Part shown: positions 35,378 to 44,347 of the stretch, in pieces
Layout: every line of letters begins with the position of its first letter
Numbering within the stretch: the stretch's first letter is position 1
Source: AV69 sp036498205
Lineage (GTDB): Bacteria; Verrucomicrobiota; Verrucomicrobiia; Chthoniobacterales; UBA10450
Assembly: GCA_036498205.1 (NCBI GenBank)
Contig: DASXIC010000094.1
Coordinates: 1 to 64,000 of the forward strand
Direction: 5' to 3'
DNA length: 64,000 bases
The notes under the pieces: generated by a model
The model's input: the letters and a program-made list of their open reading frames with translations, nothing else
Told to the model about the DNA's origin: nothing
Databases searched by the model: none
Program-made: the position numbers and the translations under genes

Positions 35378-36667
35378 ATGCATTCCTTTCACTACCGCGA
35401 AGGTCGGCTGTTTTGCGAGGACGTGGAGGCGGCGGTTGCGGCGGAGAAATTCGGCACCCCTTTGTACCTTTATAGTGCAGGAACCATTCTTGATCATTAT
35501 CGGCGATTGGATGAGGCCCTGGGCGAGTTCGATCACCTGATCTGTTACGCGGTCAAGGCCAACTCGAACCGCGCAATTCTTCGCCTGCTCGCCGAAGCAC
35601 GTGCCGGGTTCGACATCGTCTCCGGCGGCGAACTTTATCGGGTAATCAAAGCTGGAGGTGATCCGGCGAAGTGCACGTTTGCCGGAGTCGGAAAATCTCG
35701 GGAGGAAATCGAGTTCGCGCTGGAGCAACGCGTTTACTCATTCAACATCGAGAGCGAGGCCGAGCTTGATTATATAAGCGAGATTGCATCGGCTACCAGC
35801 CGAACGGCCGCGATTGCGCTGCGGATCAATCCCGATGTAGCGGCTGAAACACACAGCTACATCTCGACTGGAAGAAGCGAGAACAAATTTGGGATCGGGC
35901 TTGATCGTGCAGCTGCGGTTTATGAGCGGGCGGCGAAGATGCCAGGCATTGTTATTCGCGGCGTCCAGATGCATATCGGCTCCCAAATCACAGAGGCCAC
36001 GCCTTTTGTGTCCGCAATCGAAAGGATCGTTCCGCTGGTCGAGACATTGAAATCACGCCATCCCATCCAGTTCTTCAGCATAGGCGGCGGGCTCGGCATC
36101 GCCTACGAATCCTCGATCGCAAGTGGCCGCGGCGATTGGTGGACGGCTAATCGAACGCATCCGCTGACAATTAGCGATTACGCCGGCGCAATCGTTCCGC
36201 CGCTCAAGAGAATCGGACTGCAAATCTTACTTGAGCCGGGTCGTCTCCTCGTGGGCAACGCCGGCATTCTGCTCACTCGTGTTCGTTACCTGAAAGAAAC
36301 AGCGCAGAAGAGATTTGCGATCGTTGATGCCGGAATGAATGATCTCATCCGGCCCGCTCTTTACGGGAGCTATCATGAAATTGTGCCGGTGCGTCGCTCG
36401 ACTGCCAACACAAGCAAGATCGACATTGTTGGACCTGTCTGCGAAAGCGGCGATTTTTTCGCGCAGGAGCGCCCAATGCCGGACCTGAAGCCGGGCGACC
36501 TTCTCGCGGTCATGAGCGCCGGCGCTTATGGATTTGTCATGGCCTCAAACTACAATTCGCGAATGCTGCCGGCCGAGGCACTAGTCCGCCGGGATCGGCT
36601 CTCGCTCATTCGCGAACGGCAGACTATTGAGGACCTGACCCGCGGCGAGATTGACCCTGTTTTTTAG
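35378..36667 (+). CDS. lysA: Diaminopimelate decarboxylase
   Basis: A PLP enzyme of 429 residues that decarboxylates meso-diaminopimelate to lysine. The PLP lysine is K60 in YAVKANSN. The HIGSQI motif, SIGGGLGI, the EPGRLLVGNAG phosphate segment and the GPVCESGDFF catalytic cysteine motif are all in the usual order, and MSAGAYGFVMASNYNSR is at the end. Ornithine and arginine decarboxylases of the same fold lack this exact set. It stands alone between the ZIP gene and the secreted protein at 36.7 kb. Confidence 0.93.
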   Translation: MHSFHYREGRLFCEDVEAAVAAEKFGTPLYLYSAGTILDHYRRLDEALGEFDHLICYAVKANSNRAILRLLAEARAGFDIVSGGELYRVIKAGGDPAKCTFAGVGKSREEIEFALEQRVYSFNIESEAELDYISEIASATSRTAAIALRINPDVAAETHSYISTGRSENKFGIGLDRAAAVYERAAKMPGIVIRGVQMHIGSQITEATPFVSAIERIVPLVETLKSRHPIQFFSIGGGLGIAYESSIASGRGDWWTANRTHPLTISDYAGAIVPPLKRIGLQILLEPGRLLVGNAGILLTRVRYLKETAQKRFAIVDAGMNDLIRPALYGSYHEIVPVRRSTANTSKIDIVGPVCESGDFFAQERPMPDLKPGDLLAVMSAGAYGFVMASNYNSRMLPAEALVRRDRLSLIRERQTIEDLTRGEIDPVF

Positions 36668-36735
36668 CGGGTTTGGTGCGTCCCGCTTGCGTACCCACAA
36701 CTTCAGCATAAATAGTGCTCCTCCCCCAAAAAGGT

Positions 36736-37440
36736 ATGGCGAAACGGTTCCTGGTCGCGATCCTGGCGGTCGCATTCACTCAAACCTTTTCCGAGGCGGC
36801 GCGGCCGGTCAACGGAGAATGGATCATAGTCGTTGGAGGTGTGTCGTTGCATCAGTGGGAGCAATACAAGGCTCAGCCGCACGATCATTGGTGGGCGAAT
36901 TTCGTCCATGCCGCGCGCATTCGGACGGAGCAATTACGGTCGCAGCTCGGCCCCGATGCGAAGATCACCTGGCTCGTTTACAAGCCGGGCTACATCGATC
37001 GCGGAAAACAGGATGGCCAGGATTTAATCGCCAACATCAATTCCGTTCGCGATAAGTACAATTTGCGTCTGATTTACTTTAGCCACGGCTCCGAGGTGAT
37101 CGATTATTTGAACAACGGCGAGCCACGAAGCCAGGTGAAAATCGCCGGTTTCGAGTATTTCGGTCATTCAAACCGAGCCTGTTTCATGTTTGATTACAGC
37201 AATGTCGTCGACAGCTCATCCAAGGCATGGCTGCACGAGAACGATCTGACGAAAATCGATCGGCGCGCGTTTGCCAAGGGCGCCTTCGTCAAGAGCTGGG
37301 GTTGCCATACTGGTGAAGAGATGACCAAGCATTGGCATGCAGCTACCGGCGTGCGGATGTGGGGCGCGCTGGGCAAAACGCAGTTCATGGACGAAGAGTT
37401 GCCCATTCTCGTTTCCGAGGGTGGGAAGTGGGTTGATTGA
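36736..37440 (+). CDS. Secreted protein of unknown function with possible caspase-fold His/Cys dyad
   Basis: A 234-residue protein with a signal peptide (MAKRFLVAILAVAFTQTFSEA) and AAAAGGT before the ATG at 36736. I do not recognise a family. A hydrophobic strand followed by SHG (LRLIYFSHGSEV, H117) and, 73 residues on, a strand ending in GC (FVKSWGCHTGE, C190) resembles the HG...xC dyad of clan CD peptidases such as caspases, clostripain and CHAT domains. The order and local context agree, but the fold is not proven. It may be a periplasmic peptidase or an inactive relative. It lies alone after lysA. Confidence 0.75.
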   Translation: MAKRFLVAILAVAFTQTFSEAARPVNGEWIIVVGGVSLHQWEQYKAQPHDHWWANFVHAARIRTEQLRSQLGPDAKITWLVYKPGYIDRGKQDGQDLIANINSVRDKYNLRLIYFSHGSEVIDYLNNGEPRSQVKIAGFEYFGHSNRACFMFDYSNVVDSSSKAWLHENDLTKIDRRAFAKGAFVKSWGCHTGEEMTKHWHAATGVRMWGALGKTQFMDEELPILVSEGGKWVD

Positions 37441-37650
37441 ATTTCGATTGCGATTGCCTGTAGAGACAGGCGGCCCATTTCCTTTTGTAAATTCTGCAGG
37501 GCTCATACCGGCTGCTTGAAGTCGCCGGTTTCGAGGTTCGTCAGATCTGTGATAGGTGAATCCGCGGCTTAGCCCGGATTTCGATAACCCCTCGTCGGCG
37601 TGCGATAAGGTTGAGCGACTCTTCCACTCGCTAATCATCAGCCGCGTCTT

Positions 37651-37679
37651 GTCATTCCGAGCGAGGTCGAGGAATCTCT
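37651..37679. repeat. Possible dispersed intergenic repeat unit
   Basis: The stretch beginning GTCATTCCGAGCGAGGTCG and ending with AGGAATCTCT resembles a short sequence I know to be scattered between genes in many soil bacteria. It lies in the 271-base gap before bioB, which otherwise shows nothing. Only one copy is seen in this window, so its repetitive nature is recalled and not demonstrated. Confidence 0.3.
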
Positions 37680-37711
37680 AATTATTCGGCTCAATTGACT
37701 TCGCACATCTG

Positions 37712-38686
37712 ATGAATTTCGAAGAAATCTCGGCGCTCTATCACCAATCTTTCTTCGATCTGATCGGCCAATCACGCTCGATCCATCTCGAGCATTGGGC
37801 CGGCGAACAGATCCAGCGCTGTAGTTTACTCAGCATTAAGACCGGTGGATGCAGCGAGAACTGCGCCTATTGCGCCCAGAGTGTGCATTACTCGACCGGC
37901 GTTGGGCGCGAAGATATGCTGCCGGTCGATCAAATTCTAGCCGAGGCGAAGCGGGCGCGAGCGCAGGGTGCAACACGATTTTGCATGGGAGCTGCATGGC
38001 GCGGTGTGCGCGATGGATCCGAAAAATTCGAACGCGTCCTGGAAACGGTCCGTGAAGTAGGCCGGCTCGGAATGGAAGTGTGCGTCACGCTTGGGCAAAT
38101 TGGCGAGAGAGAAGCGGTTAAACTCAAAGCGGCCGGCGTAACCGCTTACAATCATAACATCGATACTTCCCCGGAATTTTACCCCGAGATCGTGACCACC
38201 CATACCTTTACCGATCGGCTGAATACAATCCGGGCCGCGCAACGAGCGGGCATTTCCGTTTGCAGCGGCGGAATTGTCGGAATGGGCGAGTCGATCGACG
38301 ATCGGCTGCGCATGGTCGAAGTGCTGAGCAATTTCGACCCGCAACCCGAAAGCGTCCCGATTAACTGTTTGATGGCGATGCCAGGCACACCGCTGGCCGA
38401 TGTTCCTCCGGTCGATATCTTTGACCTTGTGCGGTTAATTGGTGTGACCCGTATCGCCATTCCAAAGGCGCGTGTGCGCCTTGCCGCTGGCCGCACGCGC
38501 ATTACGCGCGAGGGTCAGGCACTCTGCTTTTTCGCCGGGGCGAACTCGATCTTCTTTGGCGACAAACTGCTTACTGCTGAAAACCCGGCAGCCCGCGCAG
38601 ATTTAGCGCTTCTACGTGAGCTTGGCCTGCGTCTGGAACGTCCCGTCGAGGAGTCTTATCGAGAGCGGCCTGCAAGTGAGCTGTAG
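37712..38686 (+). CDS. bioB: Biotin synthase
   Basis: A radical-SAM enzyme of 324 residues that inserts sulfur into dethiobiotin. The [4Fe-4S] cluster ligands are C47, C51 and C54 in GGCSENCAYCAQS. The [2Fe-2S] ligands expected in RFCMGAAWRG, EVCVTLGQ and SVCSGGIVGMGE are present, as is the arginine in KARVRLAAGR. No other bio gene or BirA-type operator is visible nearby. The stop codon overlaps a hairpin shared with the convergent 2TM gene. Confidence 0.98.
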   Translation: MNFEEISALYHQSFFDLIGQSRSIHLEHWAGEQIQRCSLLSIKTGGCSENCAYCAQSVHYSTGVGREDMLPVDQILAEAKRARAQGATRFCMGAAWRGVRDGSEKFERVLETVREVGRLGMEVCVTLGQIGEREAVKLKAAGVTAYNHNIDTSPEFYPEIVTTHTFTDRLNTIRAAQRAGISVCSGGIVGMGESIDDRLRMVEVLSNFDPQPESVPINCLMAMPGTPLADVPPVDIFDLVRLIGVTRIAIPKARVRLAAGRTRITREGQALCFFAGANSIFFGDKLLTAENPAARADLALLRELGLRLERPVEESYRERPASEL

Positions 38687-38705
38687 CTTCGGATTATACC
38701 GAAGC
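38686..38705. terminator. Hairpin between convergent bioB and 2TM genes
   Basis: GCTTCGG and CCGAAGC form a perfect seven-pair stem around ATTATA. It touches the bioB stop codon and the loop contains the stop codon of the opposing gene. No strong T-run follows on either strand, so it could act as a weak bidirectional terminator. Confidence 0.4.
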
Positions 38706-38987
38706 GGGGCGGTTACTTTCCGCCCGCCGTTGCCGTTCCATCTCCCGTTGAATCATCGATTCTTTACGGGGACCGCCCCAACGATAGGAAAATGTCTCCA
38801 TCCCATGGACGATGATGCCGATGCCCCAACCAAAGGCTGGCCATTTGGCCCAAAGATAGCCGTTCCAATAGAAGAGGTTTAGCGCGAACAAGAACGCGTT
38901 GACGATAAGATAGAGGACGAGGTGCCTATAAAAGGCGAGTTGCTGTTCCACGCGCGCTTTCGCCCTCCGATAGGCAATCTCGTCCAT
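38694..38987 (-). CDS. 2TM-domain small membrane protein
   Basis: A 97-residue protein with the 2TM domain layout. A charged N-terminus (MDEIAYRRAKARVEQQ) is followed by two membrane helices (HLVLYLIVNAFLFALNLFYW and AFGWGIGIIVHGMETFSY) and a charged tail (ESMIQREMERQRR). Such domains often sit in front of histidine kinases but also occur alone, as here. No function is assigned. The ATG at 38987 fits the domain start. The methyltransferase gene 53 bases upstream on the same strand may share its transcript. Confidence 0.8.
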   Translation of the reverse strand: MDEIAYRRAKARVEQQLAFYRHLVLYLIVNAFLFALNLFYWNGYLWAKWPAFGWGIGIIVHGMETFSYRWGGPRKESMIQREMERQRRAESNRPASV

Positions 38988-39040
38988 CGCCCTAATTGCA
39001 GCATCGAAGCGGAAAAAACGCGAGCAGGAAAATTGACGGG

Positions 39041-39739
39041 CTAACACAGCCCGTCGGCAAAGAAAACTCGCTCACGCTCGACCCTGGCGCCGCGGCTGAC
39101 GAAAAAATCGTGCAGCTCTTGGGTGTAAAAGTCGCCGGAAACTCCCGGGTTAAGCTCGAAATACATTTTGCCGCCCGGCGCAAGGTTTCGATGCTGTAGA
39201 TCTTGCAGCAGAAAATCCCACTCGCTGCGCCCCCAACGCGCTTTGCCGTTTGTGGCCCGATCAAAACTGATGGAGAACGCAGTGATCCAATCGAAGCGGC
39301 GGCCGAGGTCAGGCAGTGGCTCGAAAGGTCGGATGGTCGCCTCCACTCGCGGCACTCCGAATAACTGCACTAATTCGCGATAAAGCTCCGGCTCGTGCAG
39401 ATCCAAACCCAGGACATCGTGATTCAGCTGCTTGAGAATGAAGAGAAAAAATCCGCCGCCGCATCCGAGATCGAGAATGCGCTGGGGCGGCAGGCGATGC
39501 AGTTTCAAATCCTGCACGCGCTGGCGGCCAAGATGCAACCATGGCCGAACGTTGGCATATTTTGCGTAACCGCGGCTCGAATCAGCGTAGCGCTGCTTAA
39601 TCTCGCGCAGTCGGGCGGGGTCGATCTGCGCAATCATGGGAGCAAGCGGGAGAGGAAAAATAAGTCGTTGCGCCCGGCGCCACCCACGCTGGTAAGTCAT
39701 GGGCTGAGCCAGTTTGCTGACCTTACGCAGTAAATTCAT
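39041..39739 (-). CDS. Class I SAM-dependent methyltransferase
   Basis: A 232-residue protein whose Rossmann core carries the SAM-binding motif ILDLGCGGGFFLF (about residues 88-100), the acidic loop VLGLDLHEPEL and the motif IV-like FDWITAFSISFDR. The sequence N-terminal to this (residues 1-85) is basic and may bind the substrate. It resembles methyltransf_23/25-type enzymes with no fixed substrate. It sits upstream of the 2TM gene and 115 bases downstream of the MFS gene, all on the reverse strand. Confidence 0.85.
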   Translation of the reverse strand: MNLLRKVSKLAQPMTYQRGWRRAQRLIFPLPLAPMIAQIDPARLREIKQRYADSSRGYAKYANVRPWLHLGRQRVQDLKLHRLPPQRILDLGCGGGFFLFILKQLNHDVLGLDLHEPELYRELVQLFGVPRVEATIRPFEPLPDLGRRFDWITAFSISFDRATNGKARWGRSEWDFLLQDLQHRNLAPGGKMYFELNPGVSGDFYTQELHDFFVSRGARVERERVFFADGLC

Positions 39740-39854
39740 TATCCTCGTGCTGCTGTCGCCAGCCGCTGCAACGATTCGGTCGATTGCAAAGGAGATTCGA
39801 ATACGCCAGTGAGACTTTCTCTACAGGTTTGCATCACGGCTTCGGCAAGCGTGT

Positions 39855-41111
39855 TCACCGGCCCCGGCGGGAATATAGAACGATCGGTGGAGCTGCTGAA
39901 CGTAGTCGGCGAACGGTGCGAAAATAAAAGATTGTGCCGGCAACACCAAAGGCAGCCGCCCCGAGAAAGTTGAGCCCAGGCCCGAGGCTCCAGAGATAGG
40001 CTCCGAGTATTGCCGCGATACTTACGATTAAATCGCGAACCAAATAGTAAGCGCCGATGGTTTGCCCCCGGCGTTCGGGTTCGATTTGAGCGACAATCAA
40101 TCCCTTGCGGGCGGTGTCGCCAAACTCCTTCAGGCCGCGAATAACAAAAGCGATCATCAGCATCGGTAGACTGCGCGAGAGCAGCAAAGTGATCGGAAAA
40201 AGTGTGAACATGACAAATGTGATTAAGACAAACGGTTCACGTTCCGATTTGTCTGCCAGGTATGACATTGGAATGATGCACAACGACGCCGTCACCACCT
40301 CCACCAGGGTCAATACACCGAATTCCCTCGCACTAACGCCGATATAATTCATCGCGAAGATCACCACCCAGGCATACGGGATTCGTTCACAAAACCGCAC
40401 GAGAATATCGCTCAAAAGCAGGCGGCGAATCGGCGCATTCAGTTCCAGCAGGCTTCGCCAAAAACCCCAGCGCTCGATTTCGGCGCCTTTCCCGGGCTTT
40501 TCATCGCGCAAGAAAGCTTGGACGAGAATCGTCACAGCCGAAAAGACAATCGAGACGACTAAGCCAAGGCGAACGCCGGCAATGATTCCGAATCGGTCGA
40601 TGAGAATTCCGCCGAAGATCGGTGAAATCATCAGCGGAAGGCGCCTGATCACCGACTGGACGCCAATGCCCATGGAGTAGCGATTGGCCGCCAGGGTTGC
40701 CCCAACAAGGGACAAGGTCGCAGGGAGCGAAAAACAGGTCCAGGAGAGAAACAAAAACATCCCGGCAATGACCGCGGCCCAGTGAGGAACTAGCAACACG
40801 AGCGAGTAGCCGAGGATCGAAACGAAATTGAAGACGATGAAAGCTCGCCGAAAACCCCACCGATCGACGAGTACGCCTCCGGGGTAGGCGTAAATCGCAC
40901 CGAGCAAGGTGCGAAGTGCATCGTAAAGCCCGATGATGAAAACGCTTGCGCCGAGCGCCTGAAGATATTCCGGAACAAAACGCATCCACAGTTCTTCGCC
41001 AGCGCCGATGACGAGGATCGCAATCAGGAGGATTGCGAGATTGCGCTTCAGCGCGAAGAACTGTGCCACCCGCTGCGAGCGGTTTAGGGTTGGCTCAGCC
41101 GGCGTTTGCAT
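39855..41111 (-). CDS. MFS transporter associated with chrB-like gene
   Basis: A 418-residue protein with twelve predicted helices. The motif-A equivalent between helices 2 and 3 reads GVLVDRWGFRRAF, and the central loop is charged (RDEKPGKGAEIERW). Substrate prediction is not possible from sequence alone. The first 28 bases overlap the end of the chrB-like gene, which indicates cotranslation. ChrB-like proteins are often paired with an MFS or ChrA permease in chromate or metal resistance loci, so efflux of an oxyanion or metal is inferred. Confidence 0.9.
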   Translation of the reverse strand: MQTPAEPTLNRSQRVAQFFALKRNLAILLIAILVIGAGEELWMRFVPEYLQALGASVFIIGLYDALRTLLGAIYAYPGGVLVDRWGFRRAFIVFNFVSILGYSLVLLVPHWAAVIAGMFLFLSWTCFSLPATLSLVGATLAANRYSMGIGVQSVIRRLPLMISPIFGGILIDRFGIIAGVRLGLVVSIVFSAVTILVQAFLRDEKPGKGAEIERWGFWRSLLELNAPIRRLLLSDILVRFCERIPYAWVVIFAMNYIGVSAREFGVLTLVEVVTASLCIIPMSYLADKSEREPFVLITFVMFTLFPITLLLSRSLPMLMIAFVIRGLKEFGDTARKGLIVAQIEPERRGQTIGAYYLVRDLIVSIAAILGAYLWSLGPGLNFLGAAAFGVAGTIFYFRTVRRLRSAAPPIVLYSRRGR

Positions 41112-41509
41112 TCCGCGAACAGCGCATCGTAGACAACAAATTCACGCTGAAGAATTTCGTGATCAGTTAAACCAAGTCTTCCAAACCCACCGGCAATCCA
41201 GCGCAGGCCTTCTCCGGCTGGATGCGGCTGCGCCGGACGCGAATCGGCCGCACGCACGATCTCGCCGAGCAAGAGCAACGCGGCGTCGGTCAGATTATAT
41301 TTTTTCAGAATCGAGTTGAAAGAAACGTCTTCGCCATGGTGGCCGAGCTCGCAGTCAGGGACGTCGAATAAAACGCCATCCGTCACCGCAAGCCAATTCG
41401 TATCCCGTGGAAGAAAAACAAACTCTGCTTCAGAATCGACAAACTTTCGGATCAGCCAGGGGCAGGCGACACGATCCACTTTAATATTTTCGCGTGTAAT
41501 CCATTTCAT
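41084..41509 (-). CDS. ChrB-type chromate resistance domain protein
   Basis: A 141-residue protein that matches the C-terminal domain of ChrB. It opens with MKWITRENIKVDRVACPWLIRKFVD and includes FVFLPRDTNW, FDVPDCELGHHGEDVSF and AALLLLGEIVRAAD. The full-length ChrB has an additional N-terminal regulator domain that is missing here, so this is the short stand-alone form. ChrB helps regulate or process the response to chromate. The ATG at 41509 is chosen. It overlaps the MFS gene by 28 bases and lies about 2.8 kb from the chrA transporter. Confidence 0.85.
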   Translation of the reverse strand: MKWITRENIKVDRVACPWLIRKFVDSEAEFVFLPRDTNWLAVTDGVLFDVPDCELGHHGEDVSFNSILKKYNLTDAALLLLGEIVRAADSRPAQPHPAGEGLRWIAGGFGRLGLTDHEILQREFVVYDALFAECKRRLSQP

Positions 41510-41633
41510 GGCGGAAACGCAATTGTTTTCATTTTGGTGAGAAAAGTGCAATCCGATGTAACCCATTGCCGTCCATCGTTGCTGACGGCGGCTGGTCCTG
41601 GCCGACCTTTAGAGAACAGTTAAGGTGGACCGG

Positions 41634-42629
41634 CTACCTGATTTGGTAACAGCGAATTTCGGCTTGTTGCGAACCACGATGTGGGACAGCAACAAACAGA
41701 GTATCTCGCTCCGGCATAAAAAATCCGGTGCGCGCCCCATCCGCCGTGTCGACCTTCGCGAACTCTTTGTAGGTGTTTGCGTCAGTTTGCTGAATGATAT
41801 CGATCTTTCCTGCTCCGCAGATCGCGTAGATGCGATAGCGCTTCTTATCATAAAAGATCTCATCGGGATCGCCTGAGATACCGATCTTCCCAACAATGTC
41901 GCCGGAATCCGAGTTAAATACGTCAAGCGTCGATGGAAGGCGGCATCCGATAAACAACCTGTGATTCGCTTCATCGAGCGCCATCGGAAAATTTCCGAAG
42001 GCGAGACCGGTTTTCCAAGTTGCAGCGATTACACCTTTCTCGCGATCGATTACGGCGATATGTCGAGCATTGGGAATGTTCACGAAAATTCGGCTGCCGC
42101 TTTTCTCCAGTTCGAACGCTTCGGGATGAGCTGCGAGTTTGATTGAGCCTACTGTTTTGAGCTCTGACGCACTCACAACTCCGATTCCTCCACTGCCAAA
42201 GCCTACATAAATCCGCTTCGATACATCGTCATAGCGAACGTTGTCGGCATCGTCTTGGAAATTCAGTTCTCCTACGGTTTCGAATGACTTTGCGTCGTAG
42301 ATCTTGCAAACACCCCCCTTATCATTGGCAACAAAAAGACGATCGAGGCCCGAGATGTAGGCGATTCCTTGAGGCGCGCCGAGGCCGGTTATGGAATGGA
42401 TGCGTTCGCCTTTGTGCAGGTCGAGGACTTCAACGGTGTTATTGCCTAACGCGCAGACGAACAATCGCTCACCCTCAGCATCGAGTGCGAAATGGTCGAT
42501 GCGTCCTTCCACGCCAGGAAGCGCAATCGTTTGAGTCAATTGAAATGGCGCCCCACCGGATTCACCAGCGATCCGATAACTCGCGGCGACGACGGTAACA
42601 ATGGCGAGAGCGAAGTGCTTCACCGACAT
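41634..42629 (-). CDS. YncE-like beta-propeller secreted protein
   Basis: A 331-residue protein with a signal peptide (about residues 1-22) and a seven-bladed propeller: repeated units such as VEGRIDHFALDAEGERLFV, GAPQGIAYISGLDRLFV, DADNVRYDDVSKRIYV, HPEAFELEKSGSRIFV and GNFPMALDEANHRLFIG. This is the YncE/lactonase-like NHL or YVTN family, whose members bind DNA, peptides or quinones in the periplasm or lack known ligand. The gene is 15 bases upstream of none of the others in phase but follows the DUF1259 gene by 15 bases, suggesting one operon. Confidence 0.8.
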   Translation of the reverse strand: MSVKHFALAIVTVVAASYRIAGESGGAPFQLTQTIALPGVEGRIDHFALDAEGERLFVCALGNNTVEVLDLHKGERIHSITGLGAPQGIAYISGLDRLFVANDKGGVCKIYDAKSFETVGELNFQDDADNVRYDDVSKRIYVGFGSGGIGVVSASELKTVGSIKLAAHPEAFELEKSGSRIFVNIPNARHIAVIDREKGVIAATWKTGLAFGNFPMALDEANHRLFIGCRLPSTLDVFNSDSGDIVGKIGISGDPDEIFYDKKRYRIYAICGAGKIDIIQQTDANTYKEFAKVDTADGARTGFFMPERDTLFVAVPHRGSQQAEIRCYQIR

Positions 42630-42644
42630 CGGTAACTCGGCGCC

Positions 42645-43580
42645 TCAATGTGCTGCTTCCGTCGTGACGGGGGACAATCCGGTCACGAGGAGAGCGCCCT
42701 TGACGGAGTTAGCCAGGTTTTCGGCCGGGCCTTTACCCCAATAATGGAAAAACAGGATGCGCGGAGTTTCGTGCGTCATATGCGAATGGATGGCCACTAT
42801 GTAGATCCCGGCCTGGCGCAACGTCTTGAGCGCGGGTTGTAGTTCATCTTCAGTCACCGCGAAATCACCATCGACCACAGCATTATCATCTGTTCCGGCA
42901 AAAGCGGCCCACGTGTTTACGCCCATGGCGTTGTCGATCTTGACGCCGTGCATCATCGCGGGCCGGCCGATCGTAAATTTCACCATTCCGTTGTTCACTT
43001 CGCCACTCATGCCGAAAATGGAATTCAAAGGCTCGGCTGAAATCGAACTTTTTCCCGGTAAGGGGTTTCCACTGAAAGCATCTTTTGGCTGCGCACTGTT
43101 CGCACGGATTTCTTTGATCTTGTCGTAAAGCTTGCGCACCGCGCCCGCGAGTTGATCGGCCGCACCTTCCCCTTCGATGTGCATGAAATAGACTTTGGGG
43201 TGATCGAAGAAGAAATGATTGTGCAATGCGGTTACTGAAAGTCCGTTGTCGAGCGCGGCTGACATTGCCGGATTGACCTCGTCTTCGAAAAGAACAGTAT
43301 CGCCCATCATCATCGCCTTATCATTGTTGCCCTGAAATGCCGCCCAGGTACCGAGTCCCATGAAAGGCGGCATGGTCCAGCCGTCGACCGCCACCTTCAC
43401 GTCGTTCCGCGGCCACGTGACTTTGTAAACGCCTTCCTTTTCGTTCAACTTGCCCTTGAGGTCGGTGAGACTGTCGATCTTCGCCGTGTCGAGATCTGCC
43501 GCGAACAAAGAAGAGGCGGCGATAATACTGATGCTGGCCGCCGGCAGCCAGCACGTTGGTGTTTTCTTGCTTATTTTCAT
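42645..43580 (-). CDS. DUF1259 (LppY/LpqO-like) secreted protein
   Basis: A 311-residue exported protein, with the signal peptide from the ATG at 43580, AAGGAAGGG upstream, and cleavage near SLFAA. It consists of two similar halves, each with NDVKVAVDG or RPAMMHGVKID, a GTWAAFQG or NTWAAFAG strand, and HNHFFFDHPKVYFMHIEG or HSHMTHETPRILFFHYWG. Both halves keep a His cluster that may bind metal. This is the DUF1259 family, often found near chromate or copper resistance genes. It lies 15 bases upstream of the YncE-like gene and 184 bases from the PepSY-like gene. Confidence 0.85.
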   Translation of the reverse strand: MKISKKTPTCWLPAASISIIAASSLFAADLDTAKIDSLTDLKGKLNEKEGVYKVTWPRNDVKVAVDGWTMPPFMGLGTWAAFQGNNDKAMMMGDTVLFEDEVNPAMSAALDNGLSVTALHNHFFFDHPKVYFMHIEGEGAADQLAGAVRKLYDKIKEIRANSAQPKDAFSGNPLPGKSSISAEPLNSIFGMSGEVNNGMVKFTIGRPAMMHGVKIDNAMGVNTWAAFAGTDDNAVVDGDFAVTEDELQPALKTLRQAGIYIVAIHSHMTHETPRILFFHYWGKGPAENLANSVKGALLVTGLSPVTTEAAH

Positions 43581-43763
43581 GTGGACCCTTCCTTTCCAGT
43601 TTGCCGAACAAAGATCAGGCAACGTCCAGACCCTGCCCACGAAGCAATCGGCTCATTTTTCAATCCCTCTTCTGAGGAAGAAAGGACCTTAAGACAATCA
43701 GCGGCGGTCGACCCGTCGCAAGTTCTGGAGCATTGAACGCTCCAGAACCGCGACATCTCTCGC

Positions 43764-44075
43764 TTAGTATTTCTCGCCTTTTTCTTTGTGCTCCTTGCCC
43801 TCGTCGTGTTTGCTCGTGACTTTGCCATTCGCGTCGATTTCGACGCCCCATTGTTTGCCATTCTTCTCGATGACGGCTTCGTAGTTCGCGCCCTCTTTTT
43901 CCCAGCGAACGATTTTTCCGCCTTTGGCTTGCGTGTCGGCAGCCTTCTGCACCGCCGCCGGCACATCAGAGCTGCTGATGCTCTCTTCTTTTTCTTTTTC
44001 GTGTCCTTGCGCAACCACGCCGAAAGCAAGTCCGGCGGTGACTGCTGCGATTGTGAACAACTTTGGTGTATTCAT
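43764..44075 (-). CDS. PepSY-like small secreted protein
   Basis: A 103-residue protein with a signal peptide (MNTPKLFTIAAVTAGLAFGVVAQG). The mature part, DVPAAVQKAADTQAKGGKIVRWEKEGANYEAVIEKNGKQWGVEIDANGKV, has the beta-alpha-beta pattern of PepSY/BLIP-like domains, with a charged His/Glu/Lys tail. PepSY-like proteins inhibit peptidases or bind metal in the envelope. The ATG at 44075 is chosen. It is divergent from chrA. Confidence 0.65.
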   Translation of the reverse strand: MNTPKLFTIAAVTAGLAFGVVAQGHEKEKEESISSSDVPAAVQKAADTQAKGGKIVRWEKEGANYEAVIEKNGKQWGVEIDANGKVTSKHDEGKEHKEKGEKY

Positions 44076-44347
44076 GGTTATTTGATTTTGACCGATCGGT
44101 CTCAAGAGTCGTTCGAATATCGAAAGTGGTTTACGCGCCGATCGCAGGACATGGCCCGACAAGGATCGATAAGATTGGAGAAATGATTCACGATGCTGAT
44201 CTCGATGACGAAAAATTCGAGCGCACCGAGCGCATCGGAATCGATCGGGGTGCTTAAAGGTTGGCGCGCGAGGAGGTTTCCGATCAGGAAATTCTCCTCC
44301 GCGGTTTCCAGTGTTTTGACGCGCTTCACGCATTTCTTCGCCGGGGC

